This document shows, piece by piece, positions 1-11,089 of a stretch of DNA of 64,000 bases. The DNA is from Perognathus longimembris pacificus (taxonomy: Eukaryota; Chordata; Mammalia; Rodentia; Heteromyidae). The stretch spans positions 21,313,735-21,377,734 of the forward strand of contig NC_063170.1 of assembly GCF_023159225.1 (NCBI RefSeq), read 5' to 3'. Position 1 is the stretch's first letter; every line of letters begins with the position of its first letter. Position numbers and translations under genes: made by a program. The notes beneath the pieces are model-generated. The model saw only the letters and a list, made by a program, of their open reading frames with translations. It was not told the DNA's origin and made no database searches.

Positions 1-640
1 TAACATGCTTGGTGTGTAAAAACCACAGGAAGAAAAATCCCTGATACCTGGAAAGTGGAGAATGGAACCAAGACCCTCACAGGAAATAGGAAACCTAGAG
101 CACAATACCTGCTTTGGAAAGATGGACTAGGAAAAAAAAAAGCAGTAAAGAGAGATGACCACTATTGGCCCTAATGGTTTCACTTGGCCCAGGCATACAA
201 TGTGAAAAAAGTATGTCCCACACATTTCTAACTGCAGACCTGTTTTCAAGTGGACTTCCTAACATATACAACCTGAGGACACCAGATGACCAACAGAGGC
301 AAATACAAGTCTCCAAAGACTTGTCTTTACATTGCAGGCTGTATAAGATTCCCATGGATATAACATTTGACTGGCCATAAACTCACAATTCAAACTTTCC
401 TCATAAGGGAAGAAGTTGTTTTCTATGCATGAATATAAGCAGAAACCCTGTCCACAGCAGTATTAGACCTTTTTGATCTTCAGGGAATTGAGTAGCTGGA
501 TGGAGAGTAGTAGTAGGTTTTATATTTTCAAAAGGTTTAAGGAAATGATATCAGAAGTAAGATGTAACTACTCATGAAAACATCTGCTATTTTACAAAAC
601 AAAGTAGAACTTTTACAAATAAAGAGTATGGCAATGAAAA
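1..640. other. Non-coding stretch, no feature recognised
   Basis: AT-rich sequence with no recognisable repeat, exon or RNA gene. The short frames on both strands (up to 86 codons) overlap one another and have no recognisable domain. Confidence 0.4.
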
Positions 641-935
641 TTTAGAATTCCGTAGATGAGTTAAAGAAGGTGATTAAACTCAATTGTGAAAAGAATTAAC
701 AAATTGGAGAGAGCTGAGGGAAGTACACAAAGTACAGTACAAGTTACAAGGATAGAAAATGTGACATTGGATATTGAGCATGATAAGGCAGAAGTACATT
801 GATTGTACTGGCATCTTAGGAAAAATGAGAATTAAAGGAGATGGGGAATATTCGGAGATAATGATTTTCCAGAATAGATAGAAAGATATGAATATTTAAG
901 ATATTTAAGAAGCACAATAAACCCCTAACTCCCCT
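640..935 (+). mobile_element. Old L1M/HAL1-type fragment (ORF1-like region)
   Basis: A-rich sequence resembling the end of ORF1 in ancient mammalian L1/HAL1 elements, including a stretch near 850-925 that recalls the conserved 'aatatttaag...agaagcacaata' region. It is heavily decayed with no open frame. Assignment is by pattern recognition only. Confidence 0.4.
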
Positions 936-1176
936 ATTGCACTTTAGCATACATGGCTTTTTAGTGAAATAAAAGGATATTTTCCAAAACAAAATTAGAG
1001 AGAAGGGTGGCATTCTTTAACATCTGACTTAATGGAATACAGCTGGATTTTCATATCTGTTTCCAATCTGTTTCAATATAACATGTCATGTAGCCTCTGG
1101 AAAAACTCTGACTTGCAAGAGAATGAGAATAGAAAAGGAAAAAATTATCTCTTAGTATAAATATAGTTTTGACCTT

Positions 1177-1959
1177 ATGGAACTCCTGAAAAAATTCAAT
1201 TTCATCAAGAGTTTAACAGAAAGACAGCCAATGATATGGGAAAGGATATTTACCAGCACAGCAACAGACAAAGGCCTGATATCTGTCATCTACAGAGAAC
1301 TCAAAAAAATAAGCCCCTCCAAGCCCAATAAACCTATTAGGAAATGGGCAAAGGAGCTAAAGAGAGACTTCACAAGAGAAGATATAAAAATGGCAAAGAA
1401 ACACATGAGGAAACGCTCAACATCCCTGGTAGTAAAGGAAATGCAAATAAAAACAACCCTGAGATACCACCTCACTCCAGTTAGAATGGCCTATACTCTG
1501 AACTCAGGCAACAACAAATGCTGGAGTGGGTGCAGGGAAAGAGAAACCCTTCTCCATTGTTGGTGGGAGTGCAAATTAGTACAACCACTTTGGAGAACAG
1601 TATGGAGGTTTCTCAAAAAGCTCAATATAGACCTACCCTATGACCCAGCCATACCACTCCTAGGCATCTATCCTGAACAGCAGGTCCCAAGATATCAAAA
1701 AGACATTTGTACTTCCATGTTTATCGCGGCACAATTCACAATAGCCAAAATATGGAAACAACCCAGATGCCCCTCCACAGACGAATGGATCCAAAAAATA
1801 TGGTACTTATACACAATGGAATACTACTTAGCGATTAGGAATGGTGAAATATTGTTATTTGCAGGGAAATGGTCAGAACTTGAACAAATAATGTTGAGCG
1901 AGACAAGCCTAGAACACAGAAAACAAAGGGGCATGGTCCCCCTGATATATGACTGTTAA
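1177..1959 (+). pseudogene. LINE-1 ORF2 C-terminal fragment, 260 codons open
   Basis: Remnant of the LINE-1 ORF2 protein (endonuclease plus reverse transcriptase); only the C-terminal fifth is present. Residues 1-80 match the region after the reverse transcriptase ('[13 protein letters not shown]', '[18 protein letters not shown]'). Residues 88-106 carry '[18 protein letters not shown]'. The C-terminal cysteine-rich motif CX3CX7HX4C is complete (C115, C119, H127, C132). Residues 150-160 read 'DPAIPLLGIYP', and residues near 206-218 include 'WYLYTMEYYLAI'. A stop codon lies four codons upstream of the first Met, so the listed start is only the first ATG after the truncation and not a native start. 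No endonuclease or catalytic RT motif is present, so it cannot retrotranspose. An unbroken frame suggests a younger copy than the other ORF2 fragments here, though selection need not be involved. Confidence 0.85.
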
Positions 1960-2430
1960 CAAAGGGAGACGGAGAGACAGTAGAGACCAAGTCTGTGAAA
2001 CCAAAAACATCTTGTCAAATAGTATTCCCCACAGGATTGGGGCAGCGACCCAACAGTATGTAACTAAAACCAAACAATTACTCAACGTATAAAGGTCAAA
2101 AATTGACCTCTCAGGGGAATACAATAGCTCAAAAGCTATGTATGTACGTTCATATAAGCCTACTGTCGACATATAGTCTAATACCAACATTACATTTAAA
2201 GCCCTAGGCGAACTTTCTTGGGCGTGGCCACGTAGCTACTGTATATGTTCTTGATACATTGTATATTGTATATATGTCTACCTGACCTAGAGAAGAGATA
2301 GAAAAACAGGGCATAAGATATCACAAGAAATGTACACACTGCCCTACTATGTAACTGTACCCTTTTTATACAACACCTTGTCAAAAAATTTGTGTTCAAT
2401 TAATACATAAATTAAATAAAAAGAAAAAGA
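1177..2430 (+). mobile_element. 5'-truncated LINE-1: ORF2 end plus 3' UTR
   Basis: A LINE-1 copy truncated at its 5' end about 10 bases into the listed interval. It holds the ORF2 C-terminal third (1177-1959), a ~470-bp 3' UTR and an A-rich end near 2415-2430. The last ~90 bases share the '...actatgtaactgtaccc...caccttgtcaa' ending with the other LINE-1 copies here. The rest of the 3' UTR differs and lacks the G-rich tract the others carry. An IDL-Geo SINE has inserted at its tail. Truncation is typical of incomplete target-primed reverse transcription. Confidence 0.85.
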
Positions 2431-2435
2431 GTTTA

Positions 2436-2628
2436 GGGCTGGGGATATAGCCTAGTGGCAAAGAGTGCCTGCCTCGTATACACGAGGCCCTAGGTTCGAT
2501 TCCCCAGCACCACATATACAGAAAAACGGCCAGAAGCGGCGCTGTGGCTCAAGTGGCAGAGTGCTAGCCTTGAGCGGGAAGAAGCCAGGGACAGTGCTCA
2601 GGCCCTGAGTCCAAGGCCCGGGACTGGC

Positions 2629-2667
<39 letters not shown>
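2436..2667 (+). mobile_element. IDL-Geo dimeric SINE, young, long poly-A
   Basis: Left ID-like monomer with A box TGGCCTAGTGG-type sequence (here TAGCCTAGTGG) and a B box GGTTCGATTCC, then the Geo right monomer ending GGACTGGCC, then a ~38-base pure A tail. The 12-bp TSD AAAAAGAGTTTA is at 2424-2435 and 2663-2674. The intact B box, long A run and perfect TSD indicate a recent insertion, into the A-rich end of the LINE-1. Confidence 0.92.
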
Positions 2668-2670
<3 letters not shown>

Positions 2671-2689
2671 TTTAACAGAGCACACTTTG

Positions 2690-3097
2690 AGAACTGCTGA
2701 TTTTGTATAGGTTTCCTATTATGGGTTGGTGAACTGAGTGTTACAAATATTTTATATACATAGTCTATATATTTTTAGAATCTTTTTTCAGGGAATTAGA
2801 ATACAATGGAACACACTTGGATTTGAAACACTATGCAAAGGATTAGTTTCATTTCTCATAGTGTATATCTCCAGGTCCCTACAGGTGTCACCTTTGTGAG
2901 TATCCAATGCATGTTACTAGGACATGTAGAAATTTTGAGTCATACAAGATGATTTTTGATTAATACAAAGCCAGACAAACTGCTTGTTACCATAATATGA
3001 TTGAGAGATATATGTCATATACAAACACGATTCTCTACTATGTAATTGCAATATTGCCCCTGAAGTGGAAGACAGAAACTAGCTACTAGGACACCAA
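2690..3097. other. Non-coding stretch, nothing recognised
   Basis: AT-rich sequence between two SINEs with no repeat or frame that I can assign. Confidence 0.4.
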
Positions 3098-3110
3098 CAC
3101 ATTGGGTTTT

Positions 3111-3309
3111 TTTGGGCCATTCCTGGGCCTTGGACTCAGGGCCTGAGCACCATCCCTGGCTTCTTCCCGGCTCAAGGCTAGCACTCTGCTACCTGAGCCA
3201 CAGCGCCCCTTCTGGCCGTTTTCCATATATGTGGTGCTGGGGAATCAAACCCAGAGCTTCATGTGTAGGAGGCAAGCACTCTTGCCACTAGGCCATATTC
3301 CCAGCCCCC
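3111..3309 (-). mobile_element. IDL-Geo SINE
   Basis: Reverse-complement IDL-Geo copy: T-rich tail, Geo module, then ID-like monomer ending at GGGGCTGGG. TSD CACATTGGGTTTT at 3098-3110 and 3310-3322 (13 bp, perfect). Confidence 0.92.
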
Positions 3310-3322
3310 CACATTGGGTTTT

Positions 3323-3964
3323 ATTTTCTGGCTTGCATTTTCAAAGCATAAATGTCAGAATCATAAGGAAACTAATGTAACAACTGGCACAGAAACATCA
3401 ACTCTAGAGATCAACTGAAGAGAATTAGAGGTTGTTTTAAATTGTCTGGCAAAACATCTCATTCACATAGCTTGAGTTAAATGTTGCCATCATGTTTCCT
3501 TTAACTAATCTGCATCTGATATTTCTCATTTCTGATTTTATGTCATTTGAGAGATGGCCCCCATCTGAATCTGTTAAGGGATTAGATTCCTATATTCTGT
3601 TGATCTTACCCACATTGAACAAATATGTCCCATGTGTCTTCCCTGTCTTATTTATCTCATTATATACAATCTAAGATGTAAGATACAATTTCAGTAGTAC
3701 CCAGGAGAAGAACAATTATAATAACCCATTAGATCTTAGGCATCTCAATTTCTATTAAAAAGACTAATGTTCTTTCTCAATCGTTAGATGAATCCAGAAG
3801 GCTTTATTCTAATTCATTTTTGCTGAAACAGAGACAATAGAAGATTAGCTGGCCAATGTTTAACATGGGACATCTTGCGACATGCAAAATGGCTTTACTA
3901 CAAAAGTATGAGACAAAAAGAATAGCTTGTTCTAATAAAATCACCGGCCACACAAACTCATCTT
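3323..3964. other. Non-coding stretch, nothing recognised
   Basis: No assignable repeat. A 60-codon frame at 3492-3674 has no domain signature and is best read as chance. Confidence 0.35.
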
Positions 3965-4060
3965 ATGTACCTCTTGAGCACCAGGCATTTTGCTAAGTCC
4001 TAAGTTACAAAGATGAATTAGAACAAATACTGATCTCCATGGCTAAGTAGAGAAAATGTA
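3965..4060 (-). repeat. Possible L2 3'-end fragment
   Basis: Resembles the reverse complement of the LINE-2 3' UTR ('gagcaccaggcattttgcta...' followed by a degenerate 'gatgaattagaacaaa'). Weak, by eye. Confidence 0.35.
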
Positions 4061-4524
4061 CAAGGAATGTTTATGGCACAAAGGAAGTGAGGCATTTTGT
4101 TTAGCGAATTGGAAAAGCTTTGTGTTTGAGCTGTCCTGAGGAATTTTCTTGGCAGTCAAAGGAGGTTAAGAATATTCTGGGCAGTAGGAGATATACTTGT
4201 AAAGGCCTGAAATGCCTGGACATGGTAAATAATTCCACTTGGAAAGTCTGAAATGAAAGGTGAAAATGGAGACCAGTTGAAATTGACATTGAGATCAGTC
4301 TGTCCAGGGTCTGTAGGCTATACTAGGAAGCTTGAACTTAATCACAAATATTTCTAGTTTTCAGTTATACCTAAAGTCCCAGAGGATTCACACAGTGCCT
4401 GGAATATTGGTGAGATATGATTGGGACAAGGAGGCAAGGTACTGCTTATTCTCAGAACAGTAGGAACTGTTAACTTTTACATGTGTACATGTCTTACGTG
4501 GGATTTTGGTGTAAAATTCATTTC

Positions 4525-4612
4525 ACTTAGCAATTATCTATTGAGTACACATCAGGAATTGTGCTGGCACATTCAATTCAAAGCCTTCACAAAGCTTACC
4601 CCAGCCCAATGC
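4525..4612 (-). repeat. Possible L2 3'-end fragment
   Basis: 'Attgagtacacatcaggaat' and 'ttcacaaagcttacc' match the pattern of the LINE-2 3' end read in reverse. Degenerate. Confidence 0.4.
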
Positions 4613-4640
4613 AGAAAATAGAGTTTTTAAAAAGTTATAG

Positions 4641-4725
4641 AGGGGTTACAGTTCCATACATAAGGCAGTGAGTACACTTCTTACCCCTCTGTACATCACT
4701 TTGACAATAAATAAATCAATTTAAT
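4641..4725 (+). mobile_element. 85-bp LINE-1 stub with 5' inversion
   Basis: Bases 4641-4682 are the reverse complement of the LINE-1 3' terminal region (GGGGTTACAG...GCAGTGAGTACA). Bases 4683-4720 continue in sense with the very end (CCCCTCTGTACATCACTTTG, then AATAAATAAA). The 12-bp TSD AAAAAGTTATAG (4629-4640) matches AAAAAATTATAG (4726-4737) with one mismatch. This is the arrangement left by twin priming. Confidence 0.82.
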
Positions 4726-4739
4726 AAAAAATTATAGAT

Positions 4740-5415
4740 CCACACCTATAGGTGGTGGAGAACCACGGTGGGGTGTCAAGTAGGACAGTGATAAGAGCAG
4801 ATTTGCTTCCTAGAAATCATGCTCTGTTTGCAATTTAGACAATAGATTAGACAACTGAGGGTCCAGGCAAAAGAGTGCAAAATCAATAGGGATTTTGCTG
4901 AAAGAAACGTGGAGGTGAAGATGATATTATTTTATGGTAAATGCTAAACTTCTGGCTTAGGTGAATGTATTTACCATAAGAAATCTAGAAGGAAGAGTAG
5001 GGGACATGAGTAGAAACTTCTGGAGCTTTCAACATTTAGGGAGACATAGGAAGGAGAGAGAAAGAGAGAGAGAGAGAAAGAGAGAGAGATCAGTGTGTCA
5101 GGGGTAGAGTTTACAAGGCAGATATATCAGACAAAGCAGGTATTAGTAGTTCCTAACCATTCAGGGAGACATCGTAACAGAGATTGAGAAACCTTCACTT
5201 CATTTGGCAAATGGAGAGAAGGCTTGGGTGACTTCAGTAGGATCAGTTTCAGTGGAAGCCAGATTGCAGTGGGCTGAGAAGTGAGTAAGTGGCAAGGAAA
5301 TGGAACTGGTGAGAATAGACTTTGCCTTTAGGAGAATGGCTGTGAAGGCAGAAGGAAAGAGAGCATGATTACTGGAGAAAATGCTAGAGTGGGAGGCATG
5401 GGTTTATCAATATTC

Positions 5416-5451
<36 letters not shown>

Positions 5452-5848
5452 CCATGTGTAATTGCTAAAGGAGGCCCCTGAAGTGGTGGGAGGGAAATGG
5501 TCTCTAGTCTCCAGCACACATCTTTACTGAGCAACCATAACTATATGAGAATTTAATGGCAATGTATTTAGCACATATGCATATATGTATTTGCATTTAC
5601 ACATATGTAAAGTATTTTGGGCGAAATTATTAGAAAAAATTAAATTAGTTTTAGTTTTATCATGGTGCTAGAGGATGTGGGGTGCCAAGGGATTATGGAA
5701 CCAGAGTTGTGTCTTTTAAACTATTATATTTCTCTACTTAGGGATTTGAATTCCTCGATAGCAGAGTAACATTTGTCCAAATCTGATCTCATAACACATT
5801 CTGGGTAGGTTTTATCCTTGGTGATAGATTTAAAGAAAACCTCTTCTT
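4740..5848. other. Non-coding stretch with two microsatellites
   Basis: No gene or interspersed repeat recognised. It contains a purine (GA)n-like tract at 5053-5090 and a (GT)n run at 5419-5450. Confidence 0.45.
5419..5450 (+). repeat. (GT)n microsatellite
   Basis: About 16 uninterrupted GT units, preceded by 'attcact' and followed by 'tccatg'. Confidence 0.95.
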
Positions 5849-5861
5849 TAAAAATGCTTTT

Positions 5862-6057
5862 TTTTTTTGCCAGTCCTGGGGCTTGAACTCAGGCACTGTC
5901 CCTGATTTCTTTTTTTTTTTCTTCAAGGCTAGCACTTTGCCACTTGAGTCACAATGCCACTTCTGGCCTTTTCTATATACATGGTTCTGAGGAATCGAAC
6001 CTAGGGCTTCACGTATATGAGGTAAGCACTCTTGCCACTAGGCCATATTCCCAGCCC
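5862..6057 (-). mobile_element. IDL-Geo SINE
   Basis: T-rich tail, Geo module (with an internal poly-T expansion at 5909-5920) and ID-like monomer ending CCCAGCCC. TSD TAAAAATGCTTTT at 5849-5861 and 6058-6070, perfect. Confidence 0.9.
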
Positions 6058-6070
6058 TAAAAATGCTTTT

Positions 6071-6200
6071 ATTCTTTTAAAAAAAATTTTTAAAAATTCT
6101 TTAAGCAGTTGTAAAAAGGGGTTCTAATGAAAGTTTGTGAGTATAGTGCATCTTGATCACTGTCACCCCTTTCATCATCTCTTTATTATTGTTGGTTCTT
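6071..6200 (-). repeat. Possible old L1 3'-end fragment
   Basis: Contains 'aaaaaggggttctaatgaaa', resembling the '...acaaaggggttt...' segment seen in old rodent L1 3' ends elsewhere in the window (43590, 48880). Weak. Confidence 0.35.
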
Positions 6201-6579
6201 AAGTTTTACATGAGTCCTTGAGTTCTAAATTTTCCATTGGTATAAAAATGTTACCTTGTAGCATTCAACAGTGATTTTTATTTGCTAGCTAGGATTTACT
6301 TGGATGAAATATTTTTTATTTCACAGCTGTGTTCTATTAAAGATGCTGGTGATCCTCTGAGACGAACCAGATGTGTGAAATTATTAGCCTTAAGGGATGG
6401 CTTTATAATGGGCAATAGCATCATATTCTCTAAATAGTTGTCATTGGTTCTGTGTTTTACAAACATCCTGGATATGTAATAACTTATTAGTTGTTGCTTG
6501 CTATCATTCTGCCTGTTGGGCTAATGGTGGAAAAATTTGATGGAAATACAGTTCTGAAGCAGGCTAAAGGCTTCTATTT

Positions 6580-6770
6580 TGTTTGTTTGTTTGTTTTTTT
6601 GCCAGTCCTGGGCCTTGAACTCGGGGCCTTAGCATTGTCCCTGCCTCCTTTTTGCTCAAGGCTACCACTTGAGCCACAACACCATTTCTGGCTTTTTCTG
6701 TATATGTGGTACTGAGAAATTGAACCCAGGGCTTCGTGTATGCGAGTCAAGCACTCTACATTCCCAGCCC
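6580..6770 (-). mobile_element. IDL-Geo SINE, with internal deletions
   Basis: (GTTT)n/poly-T tail, shortened Geo module missing about 10 bases after 'caaggcta', and an ID monomer lacking the 'tgccactaggccata' segment. Imperfect TSD AAAGGCTTCTATTT (about 6565-6578) and AAAGGCTTCTGTTT (about 6771-6784). Confidence 0.85.
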
Positions 6771-6784
6771 AAAGGCTTCTGTTT

Positions 6785-8389
6785 CTTAAAAATTGCATTT
6801 GCAGCAACAGACAGTGTTGGATGGGTGAAATATTCAATCCTAGTACCCATTAGGCTGTCACTTTGCAGAAAGGAGAGCTAGCCATACAGCATCAACAGGT
6901 GGTTCATAGGGGAACACAACACCTATTTAGCAATTAAGAGAAAGTTCAACCTAATACCATACAATGTTCTTGACAGTTGGGCTTGTTAAAGTATGAAATG
7001 GTCCCCAGGGAAGGATTTACTTGGCACAAGCTCCCTGGCCACAGTATTTATTAGTGATTATAAGCTAGGACTTCCAGACAGAGACAAGCTTGGTTTCTCT
7101 AGAGTTTAATAAATTTTGACATTGATTTTGGACCACAGACATATAACTCTCTGGTTGTTATCTTCACCTTAATTTGCCACAAAAAAAACCAAAACATGTT
7201 TCTGCTTTACTCAATACTCCAATTTTCCCTATCACTGGCTCCTGGGAACTCCTCCCAAACATTTGTTATTACAATTTCCAGTCTGTACTCACTGATTTTA
7301 TAGTGCCAATAGTTGTTTCCTTGTCAGCCACTGGCCACCTTTCTTATTACCTGCCTTGATTTGTAAAACATAGAGTTCTCTATCTTTTTTTCTAAACACT
7401 ACACAAATGTTAGATTGTCAAAAAGAAGTGGACAAGAGTGCAGTACTACACACGTGAAGGCAGCTAATCGAAGCAGCTTTTAATGATTTAGATGTGCAAA
7501 AATACTCAAGTTAAATTTGCATGCCTAATTAATTAAGCAAAGCTCACAATTGACAAACATAATTAGCACATCCAAAATTGAAACCACATCCTGGTCTTCT
7601 TAACTTGGAGCCAAAAAAGACAACGTGAAGTGCTCAAAACACCCTCCTTTACACTATCTGTGGTCTCCTTGCCAATTCTCATATTTAGTTTTGCTATACA
7701 TAGAGCATAGATAACTGCAAAACATTCCTAAGAATCTTTCTTTGTTTTAAGCAGAGAATTCTAATGAGTCTTGGCATATCCTTTACCAACTAAATTTTAT
7801 CTATGAGAGTGGAATTCTTGAACAGGGAAAAGATATCTGTCTCTTGTCTATTTTCTATCATTTTTCTCTATAAATTGTTAGATGTTTTATGGTACATAAA
7901 TAAATAAATATTTTATGTGTGAAAGTGGCTATATTTAGGGACATGGACAACCATGGTCAAGTAACCTTGAAGCACTATGGGTAGAAATGCATACAATTTT
8001 CTGTGGCAAATCCTTGAGATAACAAGTAATTCTGAATCTCCCTGAGTCCTTGCTAAACCAAACCAGACTGGGTCTGAGGAAGTAGGGGAAATAGCTTTCC
8101 TCCAAATCTTTCCTGCTTATCCAGCTTCTGACATACTTTGACACTTGATTACCAAAGTAGGATTGGTGTATTCAGAGTGACATGGGGAGGGGAATGTCAC
8201 ATTTTCTGTACTCTAGATATCCTTTCTCCTTATGTAAAGTAAATATATCAGTTGAATCAAAACCTTGTATCTGAGTGAGGTAATATATTCCCTCTCTGGC
8301 CAATTTACCCCTTCAAATGTACCTTAAACGAAGTCATCATTCTTAATCAGTCATCTCACAATAGTTCATTCAAATTGAGTCTTGAAAGT
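6785..8389. other. 1.6-kb non-coding stretch, no repeat recognised
   Basis: AT-rich. It holds only short frames with no family signature (for example 61 codons at 7174 and 69 codons on the minus strand at 7935). A (TAAA)n-like patch lies at 7897-7910. Confidence 0.4.
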
Positions 8390-8668
8390 TCCACTCACCA
8401 GTGCAACATGCTTTCTTTAATCCTTTAGTATGATAAAGTGTATTATTTTCCTTTAAATGTGGAATTACCTTGGCATTATGGGGGTGAACCTACCAGATTA
8501 GTCTGCATTCTTTTATATCCTTCTGGATATCATTTGTTTGGCTTTTCTTTTACTTAGAAATTTCCTACATTTAAATTTTTCATTATACATAGATGAGATT
8601 GCTCTGTAATATTGATTTTTGGGCTCTCTTTATTGGTATCAAGTTCATACTGAAAATACAGCTTCTAA
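8390..8668 (-). repeat. Ancient L1M ORF2 fragment
   Basis: T-rich strand. Phrases such as 'ggattccttctggatatcattt' and 'tattggtatcaagttcatactg' correspond to the antisense of ORF2 in old mammalian L1 elements. Many frame breaks. Confidence 0.55.
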
Positions 8669-8669
8669 T

Positions 8670-8860
8670 TGTCAACATTTATTGAGTACTTACTAGTGCC
8701 TGAGGCTTTGCATTTTATCTTTCATAATAGACATAGATTCTTTTCTTATCTCCATTTTAGCTGTGTAGAGGAAGGAACTAAGACACAGAAAGGATAGGTA
8801 ACTTGCCTTGTGGTAGCATTTCAGTTAAGACAAAATGGTAAACTAGATATCCTCCAAACT
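8670..8860 (+). repeat. MIR SINE
   Basis: Shows 'tttattgagtacttactagt', then the diagnostic MIR core 'ttatctccattttag...gaactaagacacagaaaggataggtaacttgcc'. Diverged but orderly. Confidence 0.65.
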
Positions 8861-9229
8861 CGCCCAATATGAAACTGCTAACATGCTGAATAAGACATTT
8901 TAAGAAATCTTAAAATGAATTAAAATCTGGAAAGAAAGGAATGAAAAGCCCTAGATAACCTTGTTTTGATCTTTTGAACTTCAGCTTTTATATCTTAATG
9001 AGGAGCAGGAGACAAGACTGAGGCCCCAGAGTAGGTGGAAAATTGGACCAAAGTTAAATTCAGGACACTGAAAGTTATTAAATTAGGGAAAACAAAACAA
9101 ACTATTCCTCCCATATTTTTAAGGTAGACATAAAGGTAGTTTTTCTGTCTTAATCTTGGTTCCAGGTAAGTGGACAGGGGATTAATAGGGAAAAGGGTTT
9201 ACTTCATCCAGAAAGTTTTCAAAGAATAC

Positions 9230-10900
9230 TTTGAAAGATGAGTATGCCACTGTTTTCAGTTCTTAATCTTTTATAATTCTCATTGTACTTTTATTTGTAA
9301 TGTTTGGTTATGTAGAAGTATACCTTTCATTTCTGAGCACAGCCATTTTTGTACTCATTTTTCTTGATCCCACTTTAATTTCACTGTGATCAAAACATAC
9401 AGACAGTATGCTATTAATTTTTTAAATTTTGTTGAGATTTCCTTTGAGACTTAACTTTTGTAAAAATACAACACATACATGAAAATTTATGTTCTCCATA
9501 TTTTGTGTGTAGTATAATTTTATGTATATGTCCAGTAGACCATTTTGTGAGTTATATATCTGCTTCGTTGACTAATGTATCAGTGTCAGAGAGAATTGTA
9601 TTAAAATTTCCCACTATTAATGTGGATGTAGCCAATTTTCTTTGTGATTCTATTGTTTTGCTATATGTGCTTAAGCTGTACTAGTAGATGCATGCCAGTT
9701 AATGATAGTTATATTTTCTTGTAGACTTTAAAAATTCATTTGAAAGTGGAGCCTTTTATCTCTGCTAATACTTTTAGCCTTAAATTGCTTTTCATGTGCT
9801 ATTAGTATTGCTCACTGGATTGTACTTACTTGATCAATCCTTTTTGAATCTTCTTTTTTTTGTGTCAATGTGTGTTTGCTTTAGGTGTGTCTCTTGAAAG
9901 TAGCCCCTGCTGGTATCTGCTTCTTTATTCATAATTGGAAAAATTCTTACTTAAATGCATTTGATATGCTTCCATAGGTTATGATTAATATTATAGTTAG
10001 ATTTATTTCTACCATTTTATGTGATTTGCTATTTATATGGCTTTTTACCTATTTCTTTTTAAATTTTTTTGTTTTATTTCAGATTTATCTGTCTTTATTA
10101 TTCTTTCTTTCACTTCCAGTGCTTCAGGATATTTAGATTTTATTATTTTCATAATCTCTTTACATTTTAATTTGGCTATTGTTTTTTTCTTCTCCTTCTG
10201 AACCAAAGGAAAATTTCAGAACCTCTTCTCCAATCTGCCATTATACTGTTGCATAGAATTTTAGTTTTACCTGTTTTGAAAGGCACAAAATCAATTGTTG
10301 TTAATAACTTATACATAGATATTACTAATACATTGGCTAATTACTCTGCAAATTATGTCCCTTACATCTCACTTCTTCTTTTGAGTCTCAATGTTCTTCT
10401 AGCTGAAATATATAATTTCAGGACTTACTGCAACCAGAAAATCATTGGTTTCGTTCCATATATAAGTCTTGTTATTTTCCTGTATCACTTGGAGGCTATT
10501 TCCACATTGTATGTTGGCATCAACTAACCAAATAGAACCTGCTTTCTGTCTAATGATTGCTTCTTTGTAGGTAATCTGTCTTTTCTCCTGGTAGCATTTA
10601 GGATTTTCTCTTTATCCCTGATGTTCTAAATTTTCTCTTTGGTATGCTTAGATGTGGATTTATTTTTGTTTTTCTCTCTGAGCCATTGGTGTAAATATAC
10701 TGTCTGAAATCTCATGCCTTTCTTCAGTCTTCAGTTTGGAAAATTCTTAGCCATTCTTAGCAGTTATTTCCCTTAATGGTGTCTCACTGCTATTTTCTTT
10801 TCTGTTCATGGAGTTACATGAGACATGTGTTGGAACTTTTGCCATGTTTTCACATTTTTCGGCCCTCTGTCTTTTAATTATATTTTTCTACAGTTATCAA
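9230..10900 (-). repeat. Ancient L1M (ORF2, antisense) remnant
   Basis: Ordered antisense ORF2 landmarks: 'tttaatttcactgtgatcaa' (~9375), 'ttcccactattaatgtgg' (~9610), 'agccttttatctctgc' (~9750), 'taggtgtgtctcttgaaagt' (~9885) and 'tctaccattttatgtgattt' (~10005). The 10590-10900 part resembles the 'attttctctttg...gcttagatgtgg' block of L1M/HAL1. No frame of length survives. Confidence 0.65.
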
Positions 10901-10957
10901 TTTTATCATTATTTATTATTAATACAAAAATAATCAGAATAATGCTTATTATCTTTT

Positions 10958-11053
10958 TGGCTTAGATTTCTTATATCATTTTCTTTTTATTGTTATTGCA
11001 GAGTTGATATACAGAGAGGTTACAGTTACATGAATCAAATAATGAGTACAATA
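10958..11053 (-). mobile_element. Short LINE-1 3'-end insertion
   Basis: Contains the reverse complement of the LINE-1 terminus (GATATACAGAGAGGTTACAG, then 'ttacatgaatc...aatgagta'). It is flanked by direct repeats that share a perfect 16-bp core TATTAATACAAAAATA (10917-10932 and 11054-11069) and partial similarity beyond. Confidence 0.55.
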
Positions 11054-11089
11054 TATTAATACAAAAATACAAAAATAATGCTATCTTTT

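Noticed and set aside
2436..2520. tRNA-Ala gene
   Set aside because: A and B boxes are present but the sequence is the ID-derived left monomer of a SINE with TSD and A tail.
2452..2685. Recurring 'ASPGPWTQGLSTVPGFF' frames at several loci
   Set aside because: Same peptide appears wherever an IDL-Geo SINE occurs; it is the SINE translated, not a gene family.
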